Made by a program: the position numbers and the translations under genes. DNA of 64,000 nucleotides from Primorskyibacter aestuariivivens (lineage in GTDB: Bacteria > Pseudomonadota > Alphaproteobacteria > Rhodobacterales > Rhodobacteraceae), in the NCBI RefSeq assembly GCF_028023675.1, contig NZ_JAQIOZ010000018.1, positions 45,831-109,830 of the forward strand, written 5' to 3'. The notes under the pieces were generated by a model. That model had not been told where the DNA came from. It made no database searches and worked only from the letters and a program-made list of their open reading frames with translations. How positions within the stretch are numbered: position 1 is the first letter of the stretch; each line of letters starts with the position of its first letter. Positions 36,634 to 45,930 of the stretch are shown here, piece by piece.

Positions 36634-37524
36634 TCAGGGCAGGAATGCGGTGTCCGATCGTGCGCCCAGAAGCTCCTGCACCAGCGGGTTGGGGAAGCGG
36701 CGGCGCAGGGTGACGGCATAGAATGTCTCGCGGATGCGGGGATGTTCGCGCGCCTCGACCAGCCGCCCCGAGGCCAGCTCGTCACGCACCACGATGGGTG
36801 CCACCAGCGCCAGCCCGATATCCTCGCGCGCCATGAGCCGCATCATCGCCATATCGTCCACCTCGGCGGCGATCTGCGGGCGCACGCCAAGCCGGCTGGC
36901 CAGCGCGTCAAAGGCGGTGCGCACGGTGTTGTCGGTGGTGGGCAGGATAAAGGGCTGTGTTTCCAGCAGGTCGCGCAGGGGCAGGTCGGGATCAAGCCGG
37001 TCGGGCGTGCCCACGATGCTGACCTCCTGATCGGCGATCTGGTGGGTTTCAAACGGCGTCAGGCTGTCGCCCTGCGGCGGGTGGTTCATCAGAACGAGGT
37101 CGAGGTTCAGCGTCTCCAGCCCCTCCATCAGCTCCGTCGGGCTGCCCGAGCGCAGGATCACCTCCACATCCATGCGGCTCAGGATCGGGCGCAGGAACCC
37201 GATCTGGAAGTTGCGCGAGAGCGTCGCCAACGCACCGACACGCAGCGCCTGACGGGTCAGCCCGGTTTCCTGCAAGGTAGCGACAAGCTCCTGTCCCGTC
37301 GCGAAAATCGCATCTGCGTGGTCCAGCGCGATGCGCCCCGCCTCGGTCAGGTGCAATTGCCGCCCGCGCCGGTCGAACAGCGCATGGCCCAGCCGTTCCT
37401 CAAGCTGCTTGATCTGCACCGACAGCGCCGATTGCGACAGGTTCAGCCGCTCCGCCGTGCGGGTCAGGTTGCCGTCATGGGCCACGGCCCAGAAATAGCG
37501 TAGGTGATGATAGTTCAGGGGCAT
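36634..37524 (-). CDS. LysR-family regulator between pxpBC and dabBA
   Basis: A 296-residue LysR protein. The winged-helix N-domain is clear (LNYHHLRYFWAVAHDGNLTR, ERLNLSQSALSVQIKQLEER, about 3-60), then the effector domain (about 92-290). The opening resembles NhaR-type LysR proteins. It is divergent from dabB with an 18-bp inverted repeat in between and lies upstream of pxpB, so either operon could be its target; divergence favours dabBA. Confidence 0.9.
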   Translation of the reverse strand: MPLNYHHLRYFWAVAHDGNLTRTAERLNLSQSALSVQIKQLEERLGHALFDRRGRQLHLTEAGRIALDHADAIFATGQELVATLQETGLTRQALRVGALATLSRNFQIGFLRPILSRMDVEVILRSGSPTELMEGLETLNLDLVLMNHPPQGDSLTPFETHQIADQEVSIVGTPDRLDPDLPLRDLLETQPFILPTTDNTVRTAFDALASRLGVRPQIAAEVDDMAMMRLMAREDIGLALVAPIVVRDELASGRLVEAREHPRIRETFYAVTLRRRFPNPLVQELLGARSDTAFLP

Positions 37525-37537
37525 ATCGTTCTATTTA

Positions 37538-37555
37538 TGCGAACGTTAATTCGCA
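37538..37555. promoter_or_regulatory. Inverted repeat in the lysR-dabB divergent promoter
   Basis: tgcgaa-cgttaa-ttcgca is a perfect 6-bp inverted repeat with a 6-base spacer, 14 bases before the lysR start (37524) and 85 before dabB (37640). It is a likely LysR binding site, in an AT-rich patch. Confidence 0.5.
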
Positions 37556-37639
37556 AACAATGAATTTTTATTAAGTGAGTGAACCTCGTATCTCCCCGTC
37601 AAAGGGCCGCGTGCCCGCCAGATCCGAGGGAATTGCACA

Positions 37640-39205
37640 ATGATATATCTCCTACCGCTTCTCAGCCCACTGATTCTGCTGGCCGTGGCGTGGCAGGCCA
37701 GCCGCGCGCCGGGAATGCGCCCCGGGCGCCTGCCGAAACTGGCCGAATACGGCGCGCTGGCCGCTTTTGCCGTGGCGGCGGTGTCTGCGGGGCTGCTCAT
37801 TCTGAATGGCCCCGGCACTTCGGCGCTGATCGGCGCCCTCGGTGTCGGGATCTCGGTGCGGCTGGATGCGGTCAGCGCCACGATGCTGGTGCTGGTGAGC
37901 TTCATCGGTTGGATCGTGCTGCGCTACTCGGCCACCTATATGGATGGCGAGGCGCGGCAGGGCGCGTTCACCGGCTGGATGGCGGCGACGCTTGCCTCGG
38001 TGCTGCTGCTGGTCATGTCGGGCAACCTGATCCAGTTGCTTGTCGCCTGGACGGTGACCAGCCTGACGCTGAACAAATTGCTGCTGTTCTACCCGGACCG
38101 TGACACCGCCCGGCGCGCGGCGCGCAAAAAGGCGCTGGTGGCCCGGTTGAGCGAAGTGACACTCGCGGGCGCAGTGGTGCTGTTGATCACGGGATATGGC
38201 ACCACCGATATCGCGACGCTGCTGGGCGCGGCACAGGCGGATCTCTGGACCATCGGCGCAGCGCTCCTGCTGGCGCTGGCCGCTGTGCTCGCCTCGGCGC
38301 AGTTCCCGGTGCATGGCTGGCTGACCGAGGTGATGGAAGCGCCCACGCCGGTCTCGGCCCTGCTGCATGCGGGTGTGATCAATGCCGGTGGCTTCCTGCT
38401 GATCCGCTTTGCCGATGTGATGCTGGCCGCGCCCGGGGTCATGGCGGTTCTGGTCATGCTGGGGGGCTTCACGGCGCTGTTTGGCGGGCTGGTGATGCTC
38501 ACGCAACCGGCGGTCAAGACCTCGCTGGCCTGGTCCACCATCGCGCAGATGGCTTTCATGATCATGCAATGCGGTCTGGCGCTTTTCCCGCTGGCGCTGC
38601 TGCATATCGTGGCCCATTCGCTTTACAAGGCGCATGCCTTCCTGAGTGCCGGTGAAGCCGTGCGCAACGTGGCGGCGATCAGGCGGCCCGGCCCGGTGGC
38701 GGTGCCCTCGGGGCGCAACGTGCTGCAGGCCTTTGGTATCGGTATCGTGATCTACATCCTCGTGGGCGCGGTGTTCGGTTTTGACGGCAAATCGGTGCAG
38801 GCGATTGCGCTTGGCGTGATCCTGATCTTCGGCGTGGCCTATATCCTGGCCCAGGGTTTTGCCGATGCCGCGCCCATGGCGCTGACCCGGCGCACGGTGA
38901 TCTATGCCGCCGTGACCTCGGTCAGCTACTTCCTGCTGCAGATGGCGGCGCTCTCGCTGACCGCAGGCGCATTGCCCGCCACCCCCGCACCCGGTCCGCT
39001 GGAATGGGCGCTGATTGTGCTGGCGCTGATCAGCTTCGGCGTGGTCGCGGTGGCACAGGCAACCTTCCCGCTCTGGGCCAACCATCCGGCAGCGTCGGGG
39101 CTGCGCGTGCACCTGTCCAACGGGCTTTATGCCAATGCGCTCTTTGACCGGCTGCTGGGCGGCTGGTCGCGGGGCAAAACCTCAACCTCCAAAACTCTGG
39201 CCTGA
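37640..39205 (+). CDS. dabB: DabB, proton-conducting subunit of inorganic-carbon uptake complex
   Basis: A 521-residue membrane protein of the NuoL/MrpA antiporter-like family with about 13 hydrophobic segments. Landmarks are [20 protein letters not shown], the [20 protein letters not shown] segment and [20 protein letters not shown], which carries the Lys/His of the proton channel. Paired with DabA it forms a DAB system that uses the proton gradient to trap CO2 as bicarbonate. It starts 9 bases after a GAGGG site and is followed 14 bases later by dabA. Confidence 0.93.
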   Translation: MIYLLPLLSPLILLAVAWQASRAPGMRPGRLPKLAEYGALAAFAVAAVSAGLLILNGPGTSALIGALGVGISVRLDAVSATMLVLVSFIGWIVLRYSATYMDGEARQGAFTGWMAATLASVLLLVMSGNLIQLLVAWTVTSLTLNKLLLFYPDRDTARRAARKKALVARLSEVTLAGAVVLLITGYGTTDIATLLGAAQADLWTIGAALLLALAAVLASAQFPVHGWLTEVMEAPTPVSALLHAGVINAGGFLLIRFADVMLAAPGVMAVLVMLGGFTALFGGLVMLTQPAVKTSLAWSTIAQMAFMIMQCGLALFPLALLHIVAHSLYKAHAFLSAGEAVRNVAAIRRPGPVAVPSGRNVLQAFGIGIVIYILVGAVFGFDGKSVQAIALGVILIFGVAYILAQGFADAAPMALTRRTVIYAAVTSVSYFLLQMAALSLTAGALPATPAPGPLEWALIVLALISFGVVAVAQATFPLWANHPAASGLRVHLSNGLYANALFDRLLGGWSRGKTSTSKTLA

Positions 39206-39219
39206 GAAGGGGACACGAC

Positions 39220-41625
39220 ATGTTCATGAAACTGGAAACCTATCCCGCCGCCCTTCTGGAACTGGTTGCCGAGGCTGACAGCGCCGCACGCGCCATCCCG
39301 CCGCTCTTTCCGCTGTCCTCCAGCGTCGCGGTCAATCCCTTCCTGGGTCAGAGCGAAGAGCCGCTGCCCGTGACCGCCGCGCGTCTGGCACGGGTCTCGG
39401 GCCAGCGGGTCACGCCGGAGCGCGCCCATTGGGCCGAGAAACTGGATGCAGGCGAGATCACCGAGGATGACATCCGGGCTGCGCTCGATGCGGTGGACGG
39501 CCCCTTTGACCGGCCCACGCTGGACGATGTGACCGCCGCGCTGATGACCGAAGGCACTTTGCCCGAGGGCCTGCCCACGGTGGCGGAGCTGGCCGCCGAG
39601 GTCTCGGGCATCAACTGGCCCGGTCTGATCGAAGAGCGCATCGGTGCCTTTGCCGCCAGCCATTTCGATCAGGGACAGGCGCTCTGGCAACCCAGCCGCG
39701 CGGGCGGCACCTTTGCCGCGTGGCGTGAGTTTGCCAGCCGTGACCTGACGCCGGAAATCCACGGGCTTAGCGGCTTTGCATCCTTTGTGGCGGGCACCAA
39801 CCGGTCGCATTGGCGCGCCATTGGCCGCGCCTGCGAGACCATGGGCGTCTCGACCGAGGCCGCCGGGACCGCGTTTCACACCTGGCTGATGCGGCTGGGC
39901 GGTTGGGCGCAATATGCCCGTTACCTGCTGTGGCAGGCCGAATTGAATGGCGGGCATGACAAGACCGTGACCGAGCTTCTGGCCATCCGCATGGTCTATG
40001 ACGAGGCGCTTTACGGTCTGTACAAAGAGCAGATCGCCGAACGCTGGGCCGATGTGGTTGCCACGCATGAAACCCCGGTCACGCCCACCCGCGATCTGGT
40101 CATCGACGCGGTGTTGCAGGAGGCCGGCGAACGCGCCGCACAGCGCAAGCTTGCAGGCATCGTCACAGGCGCGAAACCGCGCCGGGCCAATAAACGCGCC
40201 GATGTGCAGGCGGCGTTCTGCATCGACGTGCGCTCCGAGGTGTTCCGCCGCGCGCTGGAGGCGCAGGACGCAGGCATCGAGACCATCGGCTTTGCCGGGT
40301 TCTTTGGCCTTGCCAGCGCGCATAAGGCGGCAGGCTCGGACGTGACCGAGGCACGCGGCCCGGTGCTGTTGCAGGCGGGGGTGTGCTCCAAAGCCGCCGA
40401 GCCGGAACAGGCTGACCTGGATCGGCGTTACGCCGCGCGGGCCAAACGCGCCTGGGGCCGGTTCAAGCTGGCCGCAGTGTCCTCTTTTGCCTTTGTCGAA
40501 GCAACCGGCCCGGTCTATGCGGGCAAGCTTCTGCGCGATGCGCTGGGGATCAGTGGCAAACACGCCCAGGACCCCGCACCGCAGCTGGACCCGGCAATCG
40601 GGCTGGCCGACCGGGTGAAAACGGCCAAGGCCGTGCTGGGGGCCATGTCGCTGACCAAGGGGTTTGCGCCCATCGTCATGCTGGCGGGCCACGGCGCGGA
40701 TGTGACCAACAACCCCCATGAAAGCGCGCTGCAATGCGGCGCCTGCGGGGGCTATGCGGGGGATGTGAATGCGCGGCTTCTGGCGGGTCTGTTGAATGAC
40801 CCCGAGGTGCGCGCCGGGCTGCGCGATACCGGCATCGACATCCCCAAGGACACCGTGTTCCTGCCCGCGCTGCATCACACGACCACTGATCAGGTCACGC
40901 TCTATGAACAGGACCTGCCTGCGGGCGACTGGACGGCGGGCCTGTCCCGGCTCAAGGGCTGGCTCAAGGCGGCGGGCGCGCTGGCACGGTCCGAGCGTGC
41001 CGCCCGTCTGCCTCGCGCACAGGGCGGAGATGACATCACCCGCCGTGCGCAGGACTGGGCCGAACTGCGCCCGGAATGGGGGCTGGCGGGCTGCCGCGCC
41101 TTTATCGCCGCGCCGCGCGCGCGGACCGAGGGCACGGGCCTGTCGGGGCAGACCTTCCTGCACAATTACGATTGGCAGGCGGATGAAGGCTTTGGCGTGC
41201 TGGAGCTGATCATGACCGCGCCGGTGGTGGTGGCCAGCTGGATCAGCCTGCAATATTACGGCTCGACCGTGGCGCCCACGCTGTTTGGCGGCGGCAACAA
41301 GCTGTTGCATAACGTGGCCGGTGGTATCGGCGTGCTGGAGGGCAATGGCGGTTCCCTGCGTCCCGGCCTGCCCTGGCAGTCGGTGCATGACGGCGAGGGG
41401 TTTCAGCATGATCCGCTGCGGCTCTCGGTGGTGATCGAGGCCCCGCGCGAGGCGATGACCGATATCCTCGAACGTCACCCGCAGGTGCGGGCGCTGTTCG
41501 ACAATCGCTGGCTGCATCTGATTGCCATGGGCGATCAGGGGCGTCTGGCCTGGCGCTATGACGGCGATCTGAAATGGTCGCGCTTCGAGACCACACAGGG
41601 CGAGACCGCCATCGCGGCAGAGTAA
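39220..41625 (+). CDS. dabA: DabA, zinc-containing subunit of inorganic-carbon uptake complex (DUF2309)
   Basis: An 801-residue protein of the DUF2309/UPF0753 family. The beta-carbonic-anhydrase-like zinc site is readable as Cys334 and Asp336 (FCIDVRSE), His491 ([12 protein letters not shown]) and Cys506 (ALQCGACGG), the same order as in characterised DabA. It probably works as a one-way carbonic anhydrase driven through DabB. Full length. Neither RuBisCO nor carboxysome genes appear in the window; in heterotrophs the system may feed anaplerotic carboxylases. Confidence 0.94.
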   Translation: MFMKLETYPAALLELVAEADSAARAIPPLFPLSSSVAVNPFLGQSEEPLPVTAARLARVSGQRVTPERAHWAEKLDAGEITEDDIRAALDAVDGPFDRPTLDDVTAALMTEGTLPEGLPTVAELAAEVSGINWPGLIEERIGAFAASHFDQGQALWQPSRAGGTFAAWREFASRDLTPEIHGLSGFASFVAGTNRSHWRAIGRACETMGVSTEAAGTAFHTWLMRLGGWAQYARYLLWQAELNGGHDKTVTELLAIRMVYDEALYGLYKEQIAERWADVVATHETPVTPTRDLVIDAVLQEAGERAAQRKLAGIVTGAKPRRANKRADVQAAFCIDVRSEVFRRALEAQDAGIETIGFAGFFGLASAHKAAGSDVTEARGPVLLQAGVCSKAAEPEQADLDRRYAARAKRAWGRFKLAAVSSFAFVEATGPVYAGKLLRDALGISGKHAQDPAPQLDPAIGLADRVKTAKAVLGAMSLTKGFAPIVMLAGHGADVTNNPHESALQCGACGGYAGDVNARLLAGLLNDPEVRAGLRDTGIDIPKDTVFLPALHHTTTDQVTLYEQDLPAGDWTAGLSRLKGWLKAAGALARSERAARLPRAQGGDDITRRAQDWAELRPEWGLAGCRAFIAAPRARTEGTGLSGQTFLHNYDWQADEGFGVLELIMTAPVVVASWISLQYYGSTVAPTLFGGGNKLLHNVAGGIGVLEGNGGSLRPGLPWQSVHDGEGFQHDPLRLSVVIEAPREAMTDILERHPQVRALFDNRWLHLIAMGDQGRLAWRYDGDLKWSRFETTQGETAIAAE

Positions 41626-41694
41626 TCGTGCGCGTCTATTGACCGAGCCTCCCTTTCCGGTTTCTGTGGCGAAAACAGATCCCGGGGAGGGAGT

Positions 41695-42732
41695 ATGCAA
41701 ACTCTGGAAAATCCATGGCGCGGGCAGGGGATCGACCTGCCCGACACGCCTTTGCCCAGCACCGATGCCGAGACCGTGCGCGCACTGCTGGCACAATGCC
41801 CGGCAGCGGGCGAGACGCTGCTGGTAGACGCGACAGCGCTGGCCGAACGGGTCGGCGTGGAGCGGGTCTGGGTCAAGGATGAGCGCACCCGCATGGGGCT
41901 GGGTTCGTTCAAGGCGCTTGGCGCGGCTTACGTGATCGCCCATGAGGCGGTGGCGACCGGGGCCGGGGATTTGTCCGCCACACTCAACGGGCGCTGTTAT
42001 GTGACCGCGAGCGCGGGCAATCATGGGCTGTCCGTCGCGGCGGGTGCGAAAGTGTTCGGCGCGCGGGCGGTGATCTACCTGTCGGACACGGTGCCAGAGG
42101 GCTTTGCCGAGCGGCTGCGCGCCAAGGGGGCCGAGGTGGTGCGCGCGGGCGCGGATTACGAGGCCAGCATGGAGGCGGCGCAACAGGCGGCCGCGGACAA
42201 TGGCTGGACGCTGCTCTCGGACAGTTCCTGGCCCGGCTACATGGACCTGCCGCATCGGTTGATGGAGGGCTACCTTGCCATGGCCGCCGAGGCGGCGGAG
42301 CAGGTGGGGGAGACGCCCACGCATATCTACCTGCAGGCCGGGGTTGGCGGGCTGGCCGGGGCCTGTGCTGCCTATTTCCGCAAGATCTGGGGTAACGCGC
42401 CGCGCATCATCGTGGTCGAGCCGGACGCCGCGCCCGCGCTTTATGAAAGCATTCGCGCGGGCCGGGTGGTTGATACCGAAGGGCCGGTCTCCGATATGGG
42501 GCGGCTCGATTGCAAGACGCCGTCGATGATCGCGCTTGCGGGGTTGTCGCGGGACGCGGATGCCTTTGCACTGATCTCCGAGGAGGAAGCGCAGGCGGCA
42601 CTGCCCGTACTGGCGGGCGCCGGGCTGGCGACCACCACATCGGGCGGCGCGGGTGTCGCTGCGGCACTGTTGGACACGCTTCCCGCCGGGGCCCGCGTGC
42701 TCTGCATCCTCAGCGAAGAGGCCGAGGCGTGA
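41695..42732 (+). CDS. PLP-dependent lyase, diaminopropionate ammonia-lyase-like
   Basis: A 345-residue fold-type II PLP enzyme. The Schiff-base lysine lies in RMGLGSFKALGAAYV (about residue 74), ASAGNHGLSVAAGAK is the substrate loop and GVGGLAGACAAY the phosphate-binding glycine loop. The beginning ENPWRGQGIDLPDT resembles diaminopropionate ammonia-lyases, but it is about 50 residues shorter than E. coli YgeX. Threonine-dehydratase-like EutB of ectoine clusters is an alternative. The stop overlaps the next gene's GTG, so it heads a three-gene operon. GGGAGGGAG precedes the start. Confidence 0.8.
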   Translation: MQTLENPWRGQGIDLPDTPLPSTDAETVRALLAQCPAAGETLLVDATALAERVGVERVWVKDERTRMGLGSFKALGAAYVIAHEAVATGAGDLSATLNGRCYVTASAGNHGLSVAAGAKVFGARAVIYLSDTVPEGFAERLRAKGAEVVRAGADYEASMEAAQQAAADNGWTLLSDSSWPGYMDLPHRLMEGYLAMAAEAAEQVGETPTHIYLQAGVGGLAGACAAYFRKIWGNAPRIIVVEPDAAPALYESIRAGRVVDTEGPVSDMGRLDCKTPSMIALAGLSRDADAFALISEEEAQAALPVLAGAGLATTTSGGAGVAAALLDTLPAGARVLCILSEEAEA

Positions 42733-43853
42733 GTCGCGGCTTTCCGGTTGCCGAATACGAGGGCCGGCTCAGCCGCGCGCAGGCACTCATGGAGCGGGCC
42801 GGGCTGGAGGCGCTGCTTCTGACCACGGAACCCGAGGTCCGTTATTTCACCGGCTATCTCACCCGGTTCTGGGAAAGTCCCTCGCGGCCCTGGTTCCTGA
42901 TCGTGCCGCGTCACGGCAAGCCGGTGGCGGTGATCCCCTCGATCGGGGCGGCGTTGATGGGCAAGACATGGGTGGAGGATATCCGCACATGGTCGGCACC
43001 TGATCTGGTCGATGATGGCGTTTCGCTGTTGATCGACACGCTGCGCGAAGTAGCGGCGGGGCCGGTGGGCGTCCCGATGGGCCATGAAACCCATCTGCGC
43101 ATGCCGCTGGCGGATTTCGATAGGGTCCGGGGCGCGGTTGAGATCACCCATGATCACGGCATTATGCGCCGCTTACGCATGGTGAAGTCCGCGGCCGAGA
43201 TCGACAAAATCCGCACCGCCTGCGCCATTGCGGGGCGCGCCTTTGACCGGGTGGGTGGGATTGCGGGCGCGGGCGCGCCGCTGAGCCAGGTGTTCCGCGA
43301 TTTCCAGCGGCTCTGCCTTGAGGAAGGCGCGGATTGGGTGCCCTATCTGGCCGGTGGCGCGGGGCCATTGGGTTATGACGATGTAATTTCCCCGGCCAGC
43401 GAAACGCCGCTGACGCGCGGCGATGTGCTGATGCTGGATACCGGCCTCGTGCGGGACGGGTATTTCTGCGATTATGACCGCAACTACGCGGTCGGTCCGG
43501 TCGACGACGCCGCGCATCGCGCCTGGGAGACGCTCATGCGGGCCACGCAGGCCGGGTTCGACGCGGCACAGCCCGGTGCGCGGGCCTGTGACGTGTTCCG
43601 CGCCATGGACGCCATTGTCGGTGGTGGCGATGCCGGGCGGCTGGGGCATGGGCTGGGGATGCAGTTGACCGAGGGACCGTCTTTCATCGCCGGGGACGAC
43701 ACAATGCTGGAGCCGGGTATGGTGCTGACGCTGGAGCCCGGTGTGGCGCTGCCCGGGGGCGGGATCATGGTACATGAGGACGTGATCGTGGTGACCGAGA
43801 CGGGCGCGGAACAGCTGTCGCCCAAGGTCCTCGACAGATTGCCGGAGATTTGA
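42729..43853 (+). CDS. M24-family metallohydrolase (Xaa-Pro peptidase/ectoine hydrolase-like)
   Basis: A 374-residue pita-bread-fold protein: creatinase N-domain (about 8-135, with LLTTEPEVRYFTGYLTRFWE) and M24 domain (about 150-374). Metal-ligand regions are MLDTGLVRDGYFCDYDRNYA (two Asp), GHGLGMQLTEGPSF (His), LEPGMVLTLEPG (Glu) and IMVHEDVIVVTETG (Glu). Relatives include Xaa-Pro dipeptidase, creatinase, the DMSP lyase DddP and the ectoine hydrolase DoeA/EutD. The active role here cannot be fixed from motifs. GTG start overlaps the lyase stop. Confidence 0.85.
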   Translation: MSRGFPVAEYEGRLSRAQALMERAGLEALLLTTEPEVRYFTGYLTRFWESPSRPWFLIVPRHGKPVAVIPSIGAALMGKTWVEDIRTWSAPDLVDDGVSLLIDTLREVAAGPVGVPMGHETHLRMPLADFDRVRGAVEITHDHGIMRRLRMVKSAAEIDKIRTACAIAGRAFDRVGGIAGAGAPLSQVFRDFQRLCLEEGADWVPYLAGGAGPLGYDDVISPASETPLTRGDVLMLDTGLVRDGYFCDYDRNYAVGPVDDAAHRAWETLMRATQAGFDAAQPGARACDVFRAMDAIVGGGDAGRLGHGLGMQLTEGPSFIAGDDTMLEPGMVLTLEPGVALPGGGIMVHEDVIVVTETGAEQLSPKVLDRLPEI

Positions 43854-43856
43854 AAG

Positions 43857-44606
43857 ATGACACGGGTTTTCGATTTCACGCTTGGTCCGCCCATCGGGGA
43901 ACAGGCGACGCTGGGCGTGATCGTCCTTCAATCGGATGAGACGCTGGAACATGATTTCCGCAGGCTGCTGCCCGAACGTGGTGTGGCGCTCTATACCTCG
44001 CGCATTCCCAGCGGGGCAGAAGTGTCCACCGACAGCCTTGCCGAGATGGAGGCCGAGATGCCGCGCGCTGCCGGATTGCTGCCGCGCCCGGTGCGGTTTG
44101 ATGCGGTAGGCTATGGCTGCACCTCGGGCACATCGGTGATCGGGGCGCGTCGGGTGGCGGAACTGGTCAAATCGGGCTGCCAGACCGAGGCAGTGACCGA
44201 ACCGCTCAGCGCGCTGCTGGCGGCATGTCACCATCTGGGCATTACGCGGCTGGCCTTTCTGTCGCCCTATGTCGAGGCGGTGTCATCGCACTTGCGCAAT
44301 GTGCTGGCGCAGGACGGGGTGGAAACGCCGGTTTTCGGCACATTCGACGAGGCCGAGGAAACCCGCGTGGCGCGCATCGACGGCGGGTCGATCAAGGCGG
44401 CAGCGCGGGCGTTGATGGCCGATGGTGAGGCGGATGCTTTGTTCATGAGCTGCACGAACCTGCGTACGCTGGACGTGATCGCCGAGATCGAGGCCGAGAT
44501 CGGCAAACCGGTCTTGTCGAGCAATCAGGTGCTGGCCTGGGACCTCATGCGGCGGGCCGGAGTGGCGTGCCATCACGATGGGTATGGGCGGCTCTTTCAC
44601 GCATAG
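43857..44606 (+). CDS. Asp/Glu racemase-like protein (maleate isomerase / arylmalonate decarboxylase type)
   Basis: A 249-residue protein of the maleate isomerase/EutA group. The two catalytic Cys regions are GYGCTSGTSVIG (about residues 81-92) and FMSCTNLRTLDV (about 198-209), typical of this family. It starts 3 bases after the M24 hydrolase stop. Such proteins occur in ectoine and related nitrogen-compound catabolic clusters. Substrate unknown. Confidence 0.85.
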   Translation: MTRVFDFTLGPPIGEQATLGVIVLQSDETLEHDFRRLLPERGVALYTSRIPSGAEVSTDSLAEMEAEMPRAAGLLPRPVRFDAVGYGCTSGTSVIGARRVAELVKSGCQTEAVTEPLSALLAACHHLGITRLAFLSPYVEAVSSHLRNVLAQDGVETPVFGTFDEAEETRVARIDGGSIKAAARALMADGEADALFMSCTNLRTLDVIAEIEAEIGKPVLSSNQVLAWDLMRRAGVACHHDGYGRLFHA

Positions 44607-44632
44607 GGAGAAGGCCGCGCAACCGTTTCGCC

Positions 44633-44715
44633 AAAAAAAAGGCCGAGCACTAAGCTCGGCCGAAGTCCAACAGGGAGGTATGAAGATGAGCGCGATGCGC
44701 AATCAATCTCCATGA
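44633..44715 (-). ncRNA. Candidate small RNA with anti-Shine-Dalgarno motif and strong terminator
   Basis: On the reverse strand a short unit carries ACCTCCCTGTTGG (44667-44679), complementary to ribosome-binding sites. It is followed directly by the perfect stem GGCCGAGC-TTAGT-GCTCGGCC (44641-44661) and eight T residues. A possible promoter upstream (TTGATC, then TATTTC after 17 bases) would start it near 44710. No protein gene on that strand needs this terminator closely: lysR ends 200 bases earlier. The layout recalls CcsR-type small RNAs of Rhodobacteraceae. Ends are estimates. Confidence 0.55.
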
Positions 44716-44814
44716 GGATGAAATAATCGGCAGGTTTGAGTCGATCAAGAACAATAATGCCGCACATGCAGCATGGCCGCTATGCGTTGCACGCATGCCT
44801 CACTTTTCAACCTG

Positions 44815-44834
44815 CATTTTTCGCGTGAAAAATG
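44815..44834. repeat. AT-rich hairpin after lysR
   Basis: catttttc-gcgt-gaaaaatg is a perfect 8-bp inverted repeat 29 bases beyond the lysR stop (44863). It could end lysR transcription or bind a regulator. Confidence 0.35.
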
Positions 44835-44862
44835 TGCGGTCATCCCGGTGGTGATGATGATT

Positions 44863-45762
44863 TCAGCTTTTTTCCCGTATCAACCGGCGATGGGCGATGA
44901 TCTCTTCCTGTACGAAATCGCGGAAAGCAGCGATGCGCTTTGATTGCCTGAGTTCTTCGGGAAATGCAAGGAAGACCGGCACTTCATTACTCTCGATCTC
45001 TTCGAGCACGCGGGTCACGCCGGGAAAATCCTCGGTCACGTAATCGGGCAGGACGCCGATACCCAGATTGCTGATGACCGCCTGCAATACCCCGAAATAG
45101 TTGTTTACGGTCAGTGTGTTGCGCACGTCATAGGTGAGCAGCATCTGCACAAAGCTCTGCCCGGCCCCCACTTGCGTCGAGGTGGTGTTCTGACAGATCA
45201 GCCGGTGCCCCGCCAGATCGTCAAGCGTTTCCGGCGTGCCGTTCTCCGCGAGATATTCCGGCGTTGCATAGAGCCGCATATGAACGGCCATGAGCCGCTT
45301 GCGCACCAGGTCGGCCTGGCTGGGTTCCTTCATGCGAATGGCGACATCCGCCTCGCGCATGGGCAGGTCAAGCACGCGTTCTTCCAGCATCAGGTCAATA
45401 TTGAGGTCGGGGTATTTTTCATAAAGCTTGGGCAGGCGCGGCGCCAGCCAGAGCGACCCGAAACCGGTGGTCGTGGTGACGCGCAATTCTCCAAACACTT
45501 CTTCTTCACTGTCGCGGATGCGCGCCGAGGCCGCATCGAGCCGTTTTGCCATCGCTGATGTGGCGTCAAACAGCAATTCCCCCTGTTCGGTAAGAATCAG
45601 TCCCCGCGCATGACGGTGAAAGAGCGTGGTGTTGAGGCTTTCTTCGAGCGCGCGAATCTGCCGGCTGACCGCCGATTGCGACAGATGCAGCACGTCACCG
45701 GCATGGGTGAGGCTGCCCGCATCGGCCACCGCATGAAATATTCTGAGCTTGTCCCAATCCAT
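44863..45762 (-). CDS. LysR-family regulator divergent from indolepyruvate oxidoreductase
   Basis: A 299-residue LysR protein starting MDWDKLRIFHAVADAGSLTH. The helix-turn-helix is HLSQSAVSRQIRALEESLNT, and the effector domain covers about 90-295. It faces away from the indolepyruvate ferredoxin oxidoreductase gene with a T-N11-A inverted repeat between them, so it probably controls that gene and itself. M45762 matches the family start; the longer frame adds 13 unlikely residues. Confidence 0.9.
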   Translation of the reverse strand: MDWDKLRIFHAVADAGSLTHAGDVLHLSQSAVSRQIRALEESLNTTLFHRHARGLILTEQGELLFDATSAMAKRLDAASARIRDSEEEVFGELRVTTTTGFGSLWLAPRLPKLYEKYPDLNIDLMLEERVLDLPMREADVAIRMKEPSQADLVRKRLMAVHMRLYATPEYLAENGTPETLDDLAGHRLICQNTTSTQVGAGQSFVQMLLTYDVRNTLTVNNYFGVLQAVISNLGIGVLPDYVTEDFPGVTRVLEEIESNEVPVFLAFPEELRQSKRIAAFRDFVQEEIIAHRRLIREKS

Positions 45763-45864
45763 ATTGATAACTTTCGTGATGGGTGTTCGCGCGAAATGCA
45801 AGAAAAACCTGTAACATGTCGTTCTAGCGCTAACACGGGGAAGTCACGTAAATTTTCCCTCGCA

Positions 45865-45883
45865 AGGTCAGTAATTATGACCT
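45865..45883. promoter_or_regulatory. LysR-type operator between lysR and the ior gene
   Basis: aggtca-gtaatta-tgacct is a perfect inverted repeat (arms 45865-45870 and 45878-45883) containing a T-N11-A LysR box. It lies 103 bases before lysR and 48 before the ior start. Confidence 0.6.
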
Positions 45884-45930
45884 AATGTTGAGCTATGATG
45901 AATAACAGCACATCAGCCTTGGGAGGGGTC

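Noticed and set aside
39127..42324. Reverse-strand open frame of over 1000 codons opposite dabA
   Set aside because: It is antisense to dabA and the PLP lyase, both with clear catalytic motifs. Its translation is rich in Arg, Gly and His with no domain, as expected of a high-GC shadow frame.
44680..44715. Eleven-codon forward frame with a good GGGAGG site
   Set aside because: The apparent ribosome-binding site is the complement of the anti-SD loop of the reverse-strand candidate small RNA, and no gene follows on the forward strand for over 1.2 kb.
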